From Aphis gossypii (taxonomy: Eukaryota; Arthropoda; Insecta; Hemiptera; Aphididae): a DNA stretch of 64,000 nt. The notes under the pieces were generated by a model, which saw only the letters and a program-made list of their open reading frames with translations, searched no databases and was not told the DNA's origin. The stretch lies in the NCBI RefSeq assembly GCF_020184175.1, contig NC_065533.1, positions 49,142,351 through 49,206,350 of the forward strand. The letters are read 5' to 3'. Below are positions 1-13,450 of the stretch, one piece after another; positions within the stretch are counted from its first letter, which is position 1; each line of letters starts with the position of its first letter. The translations under genes were made by a program, and so were the position numbers.

Positions 1-672
1 TTGTACTGCATGGCTTTCAAAATAGTATGTATACGTGTCTGCAGGTATATGCATTGCTTCCTAATAAACGTACATCAACTTATGAACATTTATTTAAAAA
101 GTTACGTGCTGCATGTTTGACCCAAGGATTTGTACTTAATCCAAATATGTTCGTAATTGATTTCGAAATTTGAATACCTACACGAAGCGGTCCTTAGTAT
201 ATAGCCAACCAGTATTATTCAAGGTTGTAATTTTCATCTCGGCCAAGCGGGGTTTAGAAAATTACTGAATTTGGGTCTATTTAAAGTTTATATTGAAGAA
301 GACACAGATGAAGGAAAATTTTTAAATTATATTTTTGGTCTTCCGTTCCTTGAACCTGATGACGTCAATGATTCGTTTTTTTTTTTAATTAATTGCAGAT
401 ATGCCATCTTATACTCAAATAGTAGAATTTAGCGATTATTTAACAGAAAATTATATTCAAGGCATATTCTTTCCTTCTTTGCGGGCATCAAAACCAAAGG
501 TTATAACATAAAATATGTGTGTGAATATTTCCATTCAACATTTAATGCGTATTTTTATTATCGTCATCCATCACTAAATAAATTTATAGATGCTCTACGG
601 GATATTCAAGTTGACACATATAGGTATAATAATGAAAAGCGTAGAAAAAGAAGTAATACAAGAAAGAAATAA
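1..672 (+). pseudogene. Decayed MULE-type transposase fragment, truncated at window start
   Basis: The plus strand carries broken transposase-like reading. From 45 it reads VYALLPNKRTSTYEHLFKKL and onward to a stop near 172. After a frame change it reads SIIQGCNFHLGQAGFRKLLN, with an acidic continuation to about 375. After an A/T-rich interruption near 376-397 it resumes as DMPSYTQIVEFSDYLTENYI. The end reads CEYFHSTFNAYFYYRHPSLN and then a basic tail that stops at 670-672. The GCNFHLGQ block and the C-(x)3-H end with the 'HP-LN-F-D-L--IQ--TY' pattern are typical of MULE transposases, which cut and paste DNA elements and are abundant in aphid genomes. Frameshifts and stops show that it is dead. 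The family assignment is from memory of these motifs. Confidence 0.6.
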
Positions 673-2767
673 AGCGACAACGCGAAAATACAAATTTATT
701 AATATACAGTGACAAAAGAAAGAAGATGGACATATTTCAAGATATAATTTTTGAAAAAAGTATATTTTAAGAATAAACGACAAAAGTTAATTAGGTAGCT
801 ATTGTATTATTATTAATTTCTTTTTTTTTTTTTTGATTATACGATTTCTTTAAATAATTTTTAATAATAAAATATTTTTTAATTTTAAAAATTGGTTTTT
901 CTTTATTTTTACGCCCAATACTCTAAGAGTCTCTACACTAATAGCTGTCATAACACATATTATACCTGATTAAACGATAAACGTGAATATAGATTATCGT
1001 AACGATATGTATATAATATATATAGTATAAATATAAAGTATATAAAACAAATTGCCGCAGTTTTTATAATGTACCTTATCGATTTTGTCGCAGATTCTAT
1101 ATAATCTTAATTTTTTTTTTGCCGCAGTTTACTTACAGCCAAAAAAATGTATCTAAAATAGATATTGATATCTAAAGTGTTTGTTTATACCCAGAAAACA
1201 TTATAACATCTAAAAGTTATTTGTCAAATACTTATAACTTATATAACTAATACTAGTTCTTTTAAAATATTGTTTATTATTTCTATAAAACTTTATTAAC
1301 ACTTACAAACAACAATCAAATTTTTGACAAATGTCATTTAAACCAGATCATATAACTCAATAAACAATTGAACAAAACACAAAATTTGGTCAAATATTAG
1401 TCAACAATTGTACATTATTTTTCAATTAATTGCCCAAAAAACGTTGTAATATTTAAATGTTATTTCTCAAATATTTGCTAATTTTTTTAATAATTATTGT
1501 AGGTACAATATTCCTATAAAATGGTATTTACACTTGCAAACATCAATCAAATGTTTAACAAACTTCACGTGATTCAAAAAATATGTTCTTCAATTGACTA
1601 AAAAACGTTTGCCAAATGTTTATCAAAAACTGTACAATAATTACAAAATAATTGTTCATGATCATAACATTCATAACGTATAAAAAATTAAAGTTTTATA
1701 CGTTAAATATTTGTGAAAGAGTTTTTAATAATTTTAATAGACTTATATATATCTATATATTATAATTTCTTAAATAATTAAATCTAATTTAATTGTCATT
1801 ATAATAGACAATTTGCCTTTGTCTTAAAATATATATTTTTCTCTAATAAACTATAAACTGAATAGGGATAATATAAAAATAAAATAATAAGGGCTATAAA
1901 AGCTAATAAAAAAAAAAAAAAAAAAAAAATAGGTAAAACAAATGGTTGGTTCTTTTTCTCCTCTCGTGTTTTTTTTTAAATATAATCATATTATATTACA
2001 TCACTTTTACCTACTTAAAGTACATTCTTACAATATGTATGCAGATTTATGCATGATAAAATCTTGCAACTATTGAACTGTTTGAAAATAAAAATACCTA
2101 AAAATTGGTGTTAACTTATAAAAATGTGAAACTTTTACTAGTTGTACACTCGTACTACGCTTATATAATATATCATATATGTATATCCTTGCATAAATTT
2201 TAATCTTTTTTTTTAATACCTAGGTATTTTACGCTTATTTCTTTAAAAATTGTTCAGCTATTTTAAAATAAATTATAAGAATCATTTAACTTCATTAAAA
2301 TTTTTCCTAAGAATAAAATTTATTTTATTTCATGAAATACATGTATCTAAGATCTACACGTTAGATGATTAAATATAATTAATTGAAAACCAGTACCTAT
2401 CATCTTTGATCACTCATTAAAAATAGGTACCTTTTGAATTTAAATGGGAAATTACCCAAATTACTGAAACCTAAATTTTAATAGCAGTTTAGTAAAGTAT
2501 CTGTAAACTACTCAAACCTTTATGAAAGTTTCACTTTTGTAATAATATGTTATAAACCAGAATTCAACAGTAACCAAAAGGGTTAATTCAATAAATTACT
2601 CGATAAATTATTAATTGCAATTAGTAATAGCATTATCAGTATCTGACCTTGTACTATACGTGAACATTCTTGCAGGAACTCTGCAATTGTTATTTATTAT
2701 TAATAGTTATGGCAATTATGATATTTCAATTTTGTGAATAAAATATTACGTATATTCCTGGATAATA
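673..2767. other. AT-rich intergenic DNA, no gene seen
   Basis: No open frame with gene-like coding is visible. The stretch holds homopolymer runs (A run near 1910-1929), repeated 'gccgcagttt' words near 1056 and 1120, and an old imperfect tandem duplication (1190-1650, listed separately). Confidence 0.5.
1190..1650. repeat. Old imperfect tandem duplication, period about 243 bp
   Basis: The segment starting near 1192 (agaaaacattataac, later 'ttatttgtcaaatactta', 'tataaaactttattaacact', 'caaacaacaatcaaat') is repeated near 1435 as aaaaaacgttgtaat, 'ttatttctcaaatatttgc', 'tataaaatggtatttacact' and 'caaacatcaatcaaat'. The words come in the same order with many substitutions, so this looks like a diverged direct duplication. 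It has no coding potential. Confidence 0.5.
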
Positions 2768-3322
2768 CAGTGAAACTTCCATACAACGAAGTCGAATAAG
2801 CAACAAAAAATTCATAATATGGAGGAATTCGTTAAATAGAATTACGTATTTTTTTTCAACTTAACTATAATATATACTATATTTTTCAGCAATATCATTT
2901 TTTTAACACCTTTATCAACTTCGTTTAAATTTAAAATTTATCGGTGATAAATAAACATTGACGTTTCGAGATTTTTTTTTTTGTAGGTACGGACAAAGAG
3001 AAAACGAGAAAAAAATCGTATGTATACCCGTTTGCATCAATATCGGTACTGAAATATTGCATTAAAATTAATCAATCTGCCTACCTTCTGTGTCTTATCT
3101 TTATGGGATACCTACATTGTTCATTTGCAATTTTATAACTACTTTTAAGATTTTATAGTGAAAACATTTACAAAAACCAGTTTTTATCGAATAATTATTT
3201 CGTTATATAGAAACAGCAAATTCGTTATTTGGAGGTAAATTTAAGTGTAACTAACAATGAAGATCATGATTCTCAAAAATAATTCGTTAGATAGAAAATT
3301 TCGTTAAATGGAAGTTTTACTG
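2768..3322. mobile_element. Tigger/pogo-like non-autonomous DNA transposon (MITE), 555 bp
   Basis: The left end reads cagtgaaacttccatacaac and the right end, reverse complemented, reads cagtaaaacttccatttaac. These are near-identical terminal inverted repeats of about 23 bp. A TA dinucleotide flanks each side (2766-2767 and 3323-3324), as expected for Tc1/mariner-pogo insertion. Inside, further inverted words such as 'attcgttaaatag' and 'ttcgttatatag' recur near both ends. There is no open reading frame, so the element depends on a transposase in trans. A decayed Tigger transposase lies at 24.7-25.6 kb, but its own end sequence is different. Confidence 0.75.
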
Positions 3323-3324
3323 TA

Positions 3325-6300
3325 GGTAGGTATATAACACAATACATCGTATCTTTAAAAACGCACTATACCTACTTGTATTTAGTATCTAATTACTAAT
3401 AAGTCTAATAATTTAAAAAAAAAACACATACACACATTATCTCGATGAGTATATACATTTTTCCAAAAATATTATTTCTTGAATTATTCGAAGTCACTGC
3501 AAAATAATATTTATGAAAATAAATTAATATTTTTTACGATTTGTATTGTTATCATTTTTTAAGTTTTATAATTTTCTTTAAAAAAGTAAGTTTTTAATAT
3601 CATATTCTAAAGCAGACTAATTTTATTTTATTTTATTATTATTCAAAAAATATTATTATAAATATGTCCATTGGACAATTATATTTATAAATTATAATTA
3701 TTAAGTTATATTTATCTTCGTAGTTCGTACTCTATACGTTCTAATATTATTTTGATACTGTTCATTTTTTTCATTTACTTTTGACTTCCCCCCCCCTCAT
3801 CCCTTCTTAAAAGCCTATACTGGCTACATTTCAATTTAACGGACAACATTTCAACGACCGAAAGTGTCTGATGTTTAAAGGCTTCAATGTAAATGATAAA
3901 GTGTATAGTCTAGCAGATTACGTTTTGGTGCATGTGATTTTATTGCCGTCAAAACGCGAGTATAATCATACACTTTTACTTGTCTGACGAATTTATATTT
4001 ATAAGTGTTAAATTATTTTATTAATTAAAATTTAAATAAATTTTTTTATAAAAATATAAATTTAGTGATATACCTACATACAAATTACAATATGATAAGC
4101 ATAATGTACTCTGACCATCGATCATCAACGTCAATCGTAATTACTATGTTATCGTATTTACTATTTGCAAAATCAAAAAGAATTTGTTAAATTCGTTCTA
4201 TGTTCTTTTTTTTTTATATAAAATATTTTAATTTATATTAAAACATAGGTAGGGACTATTTTGTTAATAATTATTCTTTTATCTTTATGTAATTTACAAT
4301 TAATCTAATGTTTTACCATTTATTTTTCTAGCTCAAATATATTTAAACTAACAAATTTAAATTTCAATAATAATATCTAAATTAGTTTACATACCTATAC
4401 GTATTTTAATCAGACTATTATAGATTTTAGCTGAATTTTACCCAAGATGCCCATCCCCCATAAATATATGGATCTGAGCCTATTAAAAACGAATAACTTT
4501 TAAATTTCACTACCTATTTTAAATTTATTATTTAGTAGGTATACTTTATTTATTTTTCTTATAGAAAATTAAAAATTTAGCAAATACATAACATGCATAT
4601 CTAGTTTTTTTATATGCAGGTATAGGTATTTTAAGTTCGCATATTGATAATATAATTGCATGTATTGTCAAATATTGAATTAACTTATAAATTAATAACA
4701 GCCAGTATTGTCAAAAGCTACCTACCTTCTAGTTGCTACCTAAATTAAATAATATATAATAATATATTATATTGTGATTATTTATTACTTTTTATTTTTT
4801 TTAACAAACATTTATCCTACTTAGCATATTACCTACCTAGGCTACTAGTCCAGTAGTAGTGGCTAGGTACCTACAACTAACTAATAGTAGGCTACTACTA
4901 CTATAAGGGTTTATTAATAAAATATTCTACATTCATTTGCAGAGACCTACTTAATGATAAAGAACACTTAACGATAACTTACTATATTACCTTCATTACA
5001 CTGACTTTATTATTGATAAATCATCAATTTAATGTGGCCATTGTGGAATGATTAGCTACAACTTTTTAAGCAAATTTTAATTTATCAAATAAAATTAAAT
5101 ACCTACATAGTAAAATTTTATTTTAAAAATAGTAAACTGTTTATTAGTCTTTAGAAAAGTACATTAGTATTGTAGAACGATCCTGATATTGTTTAATTAA
5201 TAGTTATAAAAATGTGTATTTTATATTAGATATAACTAAATAATTTTATAAGAATGTTTAGGCTAGGTAAAATCAAAATTGTTTAACATAATTTTATGGA
5301 ATTGATAAAAGGTAAAGTTATAAGAACATTACTTATGTGGCCGAAATTTTTTCAGAATATTATAGTACCATTGAATAATTATGTGGAAATGGAGTAGGTA
5401 TATATATACTTTAAGATTCCTACATAAAACGTTCTCACAAAGTAATAATTCTATTAAAAACATTTAAACAATTTTAAAGTAAGCTTAGGTACAAATTATT
5501 TTGTTATTGATAGTAATCGTTTATAAAATATTTAATTTATATAGATAATAAACTATGTAGATATAAGTAAATTGAAAATTTAAATAAAGGTTAGGTACTC
5601 ATAAATAGTTCATAATGTATTCAAAATAATTTTTTTAGATATTCAAAGTACAAATTTATAAAAATTAGAATTTTATACAACTTTTAAAAATTTTAGTTAG
5701 ATAAATATTTTATTGTAACTCAAAAATATTATTAGAAGAAAAATTGAAACTTTAAATTAATGTTTATAATAATATTTTTTTAATACAAGTACCTATAACC
5801 TATGATATCATATTTAAATATTAAAATAATTAACAATATGATATGAATAATTTAATTCCTTTTTTCTATCATGAGAAACAAAATGTATAACAAGTATTTT
5901 TCATCAATTGTATATCACATAATATAATATGAAATATCATTAAGATGACAGATCATCTCTGCTCAAAATCATTGTACCAAACCTGCTAGTTAGCTACTTT
6001 TATTTATTGGCTTTCATTTTATTTTATTTAACTTACGTAGATAATTTGTCACAATACTGTAAAATATTTAAATATATAATTACAAAATCTACTAATAATC
6101 ACAATTATACTTATAACTTCTAAAAATTGTATTCCAAAAGTATTTTACAACAATCAACAAAAAATACTATACTTTTTTTTAATCATGAAAATGTTTTTAA
6201 TATTTATAGTTTTTATACCGTTCTAGCGCATACTAAGGTAAGTCTTGTGATATTAATTTAAAAATTAGTTCTTAAAACAGATTTTAAATACTCATTACAT

Positions 6301-7558
6301 ACCAAATAAGTTTACATAATACTTGAATTCTGACCAAGATAATAAAATATTGTAATTGTGATCAAAATGTATCCACTATGTAATTATTGCTTATTTAACA
6401 TAACAATAATTACCAAATTATGATTTGAGTTGGTATTTCTATATATTATATATTAATATTTACTTACAACATACTTTACAGTGTTATTTAATAATAATAA
6501 CCAGAAATAACAACTAATTATGGTGGAAAGCTTTTATAAATGTCTGAAATTGTGGGAAATCGGTATAAATAATTTTTTTAAAAACCAATACAAATAATTG
6601 TTACCAAAACTAATTCAAATCATATTATATAACTGCTAATAGTTCAGATGAAATGTATAGTTAACTTTTAACAGTAATTTAACAAATAAAATTTATTGTT
6701 TAAGGGTAGCCCATTAAATAATAAATAAATAATTGAATACAAGACATTTTTAATATAAAATGTTAATCATTGTTACTTCACAACAGTGCAATTATTAGCC
6801 CTATATTACACAATTGCAATTTTATAAATACCTTAAGTTACTCATACACTGGAAATTTGACCAATTACTATGAGGATACTATTTATTCTATTAATTATTT
6901 TTATTATTCAAATCATATTTCGTTATTAATTATAAAAAAAATCACATTATTTTTACATTATTATAAAATTAATTGCCATATTTTTTTTTTTTTTTAAGTA
7001 TTTGTATTATTTTATACCGTTATATTTTAAAAATATCATATCCATTATTAATAAACTTAGGTCATAAGTTATATTAGTTATAATTGAAACTAATAAAAAC
7101 CTATCATATAGATAGACACTTATGTTACCTAGGGCAATATTATTAGTTAACTAATAATGTAAAAATAAAGTATAATATTAAATCTAATGTTTATTGATTA
7201 AGGTACATTGAAATATTTATACCACTGGGAAAATATCTCTTAAATTCTGTGACTTAAGAATTATACATTTTATAATTATTAAGCAAAAAAAAAAAAAATA
7301 GATGTAACTTGAATTACACATCAAAAAAGTAGGTTATATTTTTACTAATACAATTTTATACTCATTAATAATGTAATAACATAGAAGGAATTAACTTCAA
7401 TAGGATAACAAAAGAAAATATTAAAACAACAATAAGCCAAATGAAATAAATGATAGAATACCCAAGTCATTATTGAAGACTTTTACAGAATAAACAGATT
7501 TAGCACATTTTATATATATACACGGTATATTAATTTTAAAAAGGTATAATAACATACA
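3325..7558. other. AT-rich intergenic DNA, no gene seen
   Basis: Very AT-rich sequence with short homopolymers and 'aggtacctac'-type words. Short open frames here (for example 6770-6997) have the composition of translated A/T runs and match no family. A C-run at 3788-3797 is followed by moderately GC-richer sequence to 4000 that may be an old element, but I could not find its ends. Confidence 0.45.
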
Positions 7559-7559
7559 A

Positions 7560-7565
7560 TTTATT
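7560..7565 (-). terminator. Candidate polyadenylation signal for the DNAJC1-like gene
   Basis: On the minus strand this is an AATAAA hexamer, about 270 bases after the DNAJC1 stop codon at 7834-7836. It is the canonical animal poly(A) signal, but such words are common in AT-rich DNA, so its use is only inferred. Confidence 0.3.
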
Positions 7566-7833
7566 TAATGAATAAAATAGTTAAAATATAATAGGGTAAT
7601 TATCATAAATTATATCTTAATTGGGTTCAATAGTTTTTTTGTAAGACTGACAATAGTCATCTGAAGCGTTTAGGGTTATTAATTTAGTACATGGATTTAC
7701 ATTTCAATTGGCTATAAACACACACTGATGTTATGTCAATTATAAAATGAGCTTAAATAATCACAACCAAATCAGACTTAAGAAGAAACAGGGGACATAA
7801 AAGCAAGGTATATAGAAACACGTTATTCATAAT

Positions 7834-10535
7834 TCATGATTCATTAGTATTGTTTTCGGCATTTTCTATACCATCATCAATTGAATCTTTTTTCTTTTTC
7901 ACTTGCTTACTTAATTCTTTATATCTTGCCATACATTCTTCCTATAGAAACATTTAACATGTATTACAATTAACAGTTTAATAACTAAAATGTATTATTC
8001 ATAGGTAGTTGAAGTATTACAAAGAACAATACTTTTAAATAATATAACTATTTTAAAATTTTGTACTTACTTTAGTTTTATTTGGTACACATTTAGATAT
8101 TTTTTCCCAACGATTTTCAGTAGACCCTTTAGGAAACTTAACGAGAGCATTTTCCAATGTTTTCTGTTGAATCTGAGTCCATGAATTATCACTCGATTCA
8201 ACATTTTCTATCGCTCTTGTTTTAACTTTCTTCGGTTCTTCAGTAGTAACTGATTCGATTGTCTCTCCAGGAGTTGGCACCTTATATCCATTTTGTTTCA
8301 TTTTATTGGCCATATATGCAACTTCAGGAACAGGACGTTGCATTGCTTTGCCAACCTTTTGCCACCTATCTGATGTACCAGGAGGAAATTTATTTACCAT
8401 CTGAGACAATTCGTATAAATCTTCATCGGTCCACAAACCACCAGCAACTGCTGGTGCATCATTTTTTTCAGTATTAACTTTTTCATGCGAATCTCCATTA
8501 GTGTTATTATAATCATTAATTTCTGGTATTTTATATGGTGTTTTACGACGTCTTATTCTTTCACGAATAACTGGTTCTGGTTTTTCAAATTCCACTTTTC
8601 TAAAAATAAATAAATAATATATAATATTAGTTATGAAAACAAAAAATTCAACATTTCGTATTTAAAAACTAAATATACATAGTTCAAAAATCATGGTACT
8701 GTTTTCTTTTTTTATATTACATATACTATGTAAAAAATAATGAGTTTTTTGAAAATCAATACAAATTTAATAGCTATATAAATTTTGAAACTACTGGTAG
8801 GGAGAGGGGATCTATACCCCTAAACACTGATATATATAATTATTATAATTAATGTATGACTATACACATAATCTGACTCAGTAAGTATACTTTAAATAAC
8901 ATATTTATATTTCAAATATAAGTAGGTTGATTATCAAAAATCTACTGAAATAATAATAAAAATAATATTTTGCTATCGTATTTTCAAAGTTTTGATAAAA
9001 TCATCTGCCTTAGAGTCGTTCTTACAACGTCCTGTTAGTGTCTGATAATGCTAAACAGCAAAATTTCTTATAATAAACTATGTTAACCGATAGAATTCTA
9101 CCGAATAGTCTTAACTGAACACTGTAAGAACGACCCACCCTTAATGTTAACTATTTTTATAAGGGACAATATGACATAATACTTAGATTAAAATTCAGTA
9201 AACACTTGCTTTTATAAAAATAAAAATAGTACATTTGAAATACATATTATATTCAGGACCTGCTCCCAGAAAAATTTTGAAAATCCACTATTGTGCCTAT
9301 TAATTATAAATGTTTTCTTCAAATACGTTTAATTTTAAAAAGAAACATATATATTGCAATGTTAAATAGACTCACAAGTGTGTAAAGAATAATAAATATG
9401 AAATAAGTAGGTACTCACTTTTGGTTATTTTGTCTTTCTTTGAATTTTGTGACTAAAAATGATATTGCTGCGGTTGTAAGTGAAGGTGATTTTAAGATGA
9501 ATATCCATAACCAATAAGGTAATTGACAGGGAAGTGTATTTTTTAAGCTGAAAAAAAATGAATTGTGTATTATGTATATTAAATAAAAATTAAAACCAAA
9601 TAAACAAACCTAGGTTTTGGAATGTTGACATCAAATTCCGGTGGTAATGTTGAATCACCTCGATATTTCTTTTGTTTTCGAATTTTTTTAATTTTTGAAC
9701 TTAATAACTCTTCCTAAAAATATTGAAATAGATAATAATTAATAAATTTTTAGTAACAAAAATCAAATCATGATTATAGATCACATACTACAGTGAATTT
9801 ATTTTCTATATATGATCCCCAAGCCACAAGATATTGTCCAACACTTATAATTGAAAAGAGAATAACAATCATTTCTAGGAAACCCATCCTTCTAACTCTT
9901 CTGTAGTAGTAAACAGCATGATGCCAATCCGGTAACCCTTCACTTAAAACTTTGTCATAATGACCACGTTTTACAGGATCCCGTAAAACATCATGAATTG
10001 AAGCTAATTCTCTGAATCTGGCTTCTGCATCTGGAGAGTTATTTTTATCAGGATGTAATATCAACGACATCCTTCTAAATGCATGTCGTATTGCTGATGA
10101 ATTAGCATCCTAAAAAATTAAACAACATTTAAATTAAAAAAATCCATTTAAATATATAAATATACTTTTAAGCCTAATTGACTAAGTATTTTAAGTACAA
10201 AAATTGTACAAGTTTATAAAGATATTATTGACTAAAAGTAATGTCTACTTCTTGATATGATGTGTTAAAAAAATATATAATTAAAGGATTTAAATATTTT
10301 AAATTTATATTTTATTAGTTTGAAATTGTCAATTTCATTTTAAAGCAATTGTTAATTATGTATACTAAATATGATAGTTGTATACAATAATACTTACTTC
10401 AGGTACTTCTAAAAATTTATAAAAATTTATATTATTCATTTCTTCAACCAGATCAAAAACTTCCATTTGATCAGAATCCCATGCTTGAATTGATACTGTG
10501 TTGATTGCCAACACAACTAAAATTAGAGCAAACAT
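7834..10535 (-). CDS. DNAJC1: DnaJ homolog subfamily C member 1-like (ERdj1): ER J-domain and SANT-domain membrane protein
   Basis: Six coding exons on the minus strand: 10398-10535, 9789-10109, 9610-9713, 9419-9547, 8071-8599 and 7834-7941. All have GT-AG junctions and compatible phases, giving 442 aa. Residues 1-18 are a signal peptide (MFALILVVLAINTVSIQA). The J domain spans about 36-100 with an intact HPD at 65-67, which stimulates Hsp70/BiP in the ER lumen. A hydrophobic segment at about 124-144 should span the membrane, and a second lies at about 198-220. A basic cytosolic region (RERIRRRKTP) follows, then SANT domain 1 (about 285-332, starting GLWTDED) and SANT domain 2 (about 370-425, starting SWTQIQQ). 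The order matches animal DNAJC1/MTJ1, although this protein is shorter than the human one (about 550 aa). The chosen ATG opens the signal peptide. A splice acceptor 8 bases upstream (exon start 10543) shows an intron in the 5' UTR, so the promoter lies further upstream, probably in the GC-rich block at 12.0-13.4 kb. Confidence 0.93.
9013..9136. mobile_element. Short MITE-like inverted-repeat element in a DNAJC1 intron
   Basis: GTCGTTCTTACA at 9015-9026 is matched by its exact reverse complement TGTAAGAACGAC at 9123-9134, and the similarity extends weakly inward. The stretch is GC-richer than its surroundings, lies in the intron between exons 4 and 5, and has no coding capacity. Similar CCTTA words flank both sides, but a clean target duplication is not proved. 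The superfamily is uncertain. Confidence 0.5.
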
Positions 10536-10543
10536 TTTTGAAC

Positions 10544-12000
10544 CTGAAAAAAAAATAAGTATTAATTCAAGATAACATTTAATAATATTTGAGGAATAAC
10601 AGAAATTATGTGTAATACATGTATAAAAATAAAATAAAATTCAAATAAGATACATAAGTAGTAAGTACATGTCATATAATGAATAATATATAGGTATAAT
10701 CTCGGGTATAATACTTGCAAACATTTAAAACAAATAAAATCTTTATCGTTTAGTATTTTTTGATTTATATAATATAAAATAATACAAATAATTATTCTAA
10801 TTGTTTATACTACAATACCTACTTATTTAATTTAGACACTTTTGCTATTTATGTTTCATACATATGGAAGATATTCAATCAATTGCCACCCAGAAATAGG
10901 ACATATTATGCTACTTGGTGGAAGGAAATTTTAAAATAACACTTAAATACATTAAAAATAAATAAATTTTTCATGCTATACAAATATATTTTTAATTCAT
11001 TTACTGAATACTGATCAATTTAATCATACCATATGGATTTAAAACAAGTTTGGATTTCTCATATTTTAGATAAATAAATAAAAAAGTTACCTAATGTATC
11101 TAAAGCAAATATTAAACGTTAAAATCTGTTTTCAATATTGAAATTCAAAACAATTAAAAAAATTAATACTTAAGGCTAGATAATTTAATACAATATTTCT
11201 CATTAATTTATGTAACTGTAATAAAAAAAAAAAATTGTGCATTAAGTTTCAAGATTCTCACGATATATTGTAGGTAGAAATAATATACACACACCTGTAA
11301 TTGTCCCATATCCCAAAAAATAGACAGGTGGCAATTGACCTAGATTTGCAAGAGAGAGATAATAAATCTTTAGGAGATTCAGTGATGTAATTTCAGTAAT
11401 ATTTATTACACTCTGGTATAGGATACCAAACTTTTAATAAAACAAATATGGAAACAACTGATAACACTATCGATAAAAAATTTTAAATCAAGTGACTATC
11501 AAATTATGAATATTTAGTAAGCTCCCAATCATGTTACATAAAGGTAGTTTAAGAGTTTTTAAAATTAAAAACTAATATCTAATTGCAAATCTTTTTATAA
11601 ATATATAAAAATAAAATAACAATGAAAACAATTATGTAAGAACAAGCCAAAAAACAATTATTTATATTGTACTCTTACCTCTTTAAAAATTTGGTAAAAA
11701 AATTAAATCTACCAAAGTACTAAATGGTATTGAATATACAAGAGAGTATACCTTAGCATAATATATGTTAATATTACTATTATGTATTTAACAAACACAT
11801 TTATCTTCTTTTGACAAAAAAATTAAAAATAATTGTACCTTTACAATTAATATTGAATTTTCATTTAGGAGAAGTATAAATGGTCGATTTTTTTTTAAAC
11901 GCGAGTTATTAATCTCGAAAGTATACGATAAATACGGCATGAGATCAAATTTGCCTAATTATTAACAAAGATCATAAAAACAGCACTCGTGTCAAACTAT
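10544..12000. other. Presumed 5' UTR intron of the DNAJC1-like gene, with an inverted-repeat element
   Basis: This AT-rich stretch lies between the splice acceptor in front of the DNAJC1 start codon and the GC-rich block. TCAATTGCCACC (10879-10890) is matched by GGTGGCAATTGA (11327-11338), exact inverted 12-mers about 460 bp apart. That suggests a non-autonomous DNA element, although I see no clear target duplication. Nothing else is recognisable. Confidence 0.4.
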
Positions 12001-13450
12001 CGAACACATAATAATGGCAGTGCATCGACTACCGGGGGGCGTAGGCGCGCATTGCACATCGGCCCCCACATCACCGATAACATCAGTGCCGTAGTTAGAA
12101 ATTATAGAGCATATCGAGTAGGTATGTTTTTCTCACGATATGGTGTTCACTGACAAAGTTACTGGGCTATTTAGGTACCTACACGTCGAGTAAATGGCTA
12201 TTCGATCGGACAGACGAGTAGTAGGCGTGGACGATACCCGTCGATAAAAGATCAAAGAAAATAACACAACACAAATATAAAATATGATAAATCGGCAAAA
12301 CGTGTGAACGATCCGTCAAGACGGATCGACGAAAAATCTAAACGAAAAAAACCGGAAACTCGCCGTCGGACGGCAAGAGAAACGCAGAGACGAATCCGTG
12401 TCACCATATTGTAGCGACTCTATGCGTCGTACCCACACACACACACCTACCTCTCTGCCCGTCGGGTGCGTGTTCCGGATTCACGAAGTGCCACACACCG
12501 TTATGCCCCCCCAACATGTCGGTCCGATCTCCTCCGATCGGGACGACAAAATGCGTTTATAATAATATTATAATATTACCGTTCATGTTTGCGGCACGAC
12601 TGCGACTCGCCAAAAACACGACGTTCGTGCGGGTTGCCGGCGGCGGCGAGGACGTCGTCTTCGCGCGATGCACAAGGCCCGTCCGCCGAGTATCGTTGGT
12701 GGCTGGCGGGCGGTGGCGTCGAGAAACGGCACACGACACGTCCAGCGGCTCTGTACAGAGTGTGGACGACCGAACGAGACGGATATCCGCGGCCGACCGC
12801 GTGTGCGCGCGCGTTACCCAGTCGAAACGTGGCAGCCGACGGCGCGCGATCGGTTGCTGTTGCTGTTGCTTTCGCTGACGACGACGACGACGACGGTGAT
12901 AACGGCCGCTGACGACTGTGCCGCCGTGTCGGACGCGACTCGATGACTCGCTCGAGCGGTTATAGGTAATATTACTGTGTGTGTGTGTGTGTGTCGCAGG
13001 AGTAGGACTCGCCAGCCCGACAACGGTGATAACGGTTCCCGACGGGTGATAACGCCACCACGCAAGCAAAACGATTGTCGGCGGGAAGGACCGGGGGGGG
13101 GGAGAGGATCTTATCAACTTCCGAGCGGTGTGTGTGACGCGGCGGCCGAAATCACCCACCGCCCACGAACCGCCGCCGGCCGGCCGGGCCCTAACGTACT
13201 TTGATGTGACGTCGGCGGCGAGCGATAAGGATAAAACGCCGACGGGGAATTTCGAATAATAAATCCTACGAGCTACGTCGTGGACGTCGTCGACGCGGGT
13301 ACACGTAGCCTGCAGAGCTGCAGCAGCTGCTGTCGACGGCGGCGGTTTACCGTCCAAAGTTCGAAACTCGCGGTCGAGCGCCGTGGTTAGGCGCTGGTGG
13401 GAGGCACCGAAAACGTGTGCAGTTTTCAAGTCGATATTATTTTATAACGT
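12000..13450. promoter_or_regulatory. GC-rich, CpG-rich block: likely promoter and 5' exon region
   Basis: Base composition switches abruptly from AT-rich to GC/CpG-rich over about 1.4 kb. The block holds trinucleotide runs (gttgct and gacgac near 12855-12893), a GT run at 12976-12993 and a G run near 13090. In AT-rich insect genomes such blocks often mark promoters and 5' UTRs. On the minus strand a good splice donor (GAGAG followed by gtaggt, exon end 12451) could join to the acceptor just before the DNAJC1 start codon. Long open frames exist on both strands here but look like a by-product of few stop codons: they are R/T/S/H-rich and match no family. Confidence 0.5.

Noticed and set aside
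12557..13429. 290-codon minus-strand open frame in the GC-rich block
   Set aside because: Rich in R, T, S, H and P from CpG and simple repeats (HTHTHTH, RRRRRR, QQQQQ). It matches no family and is overlapped by equally long frames on the other strand, as expected when stop codons are rare.
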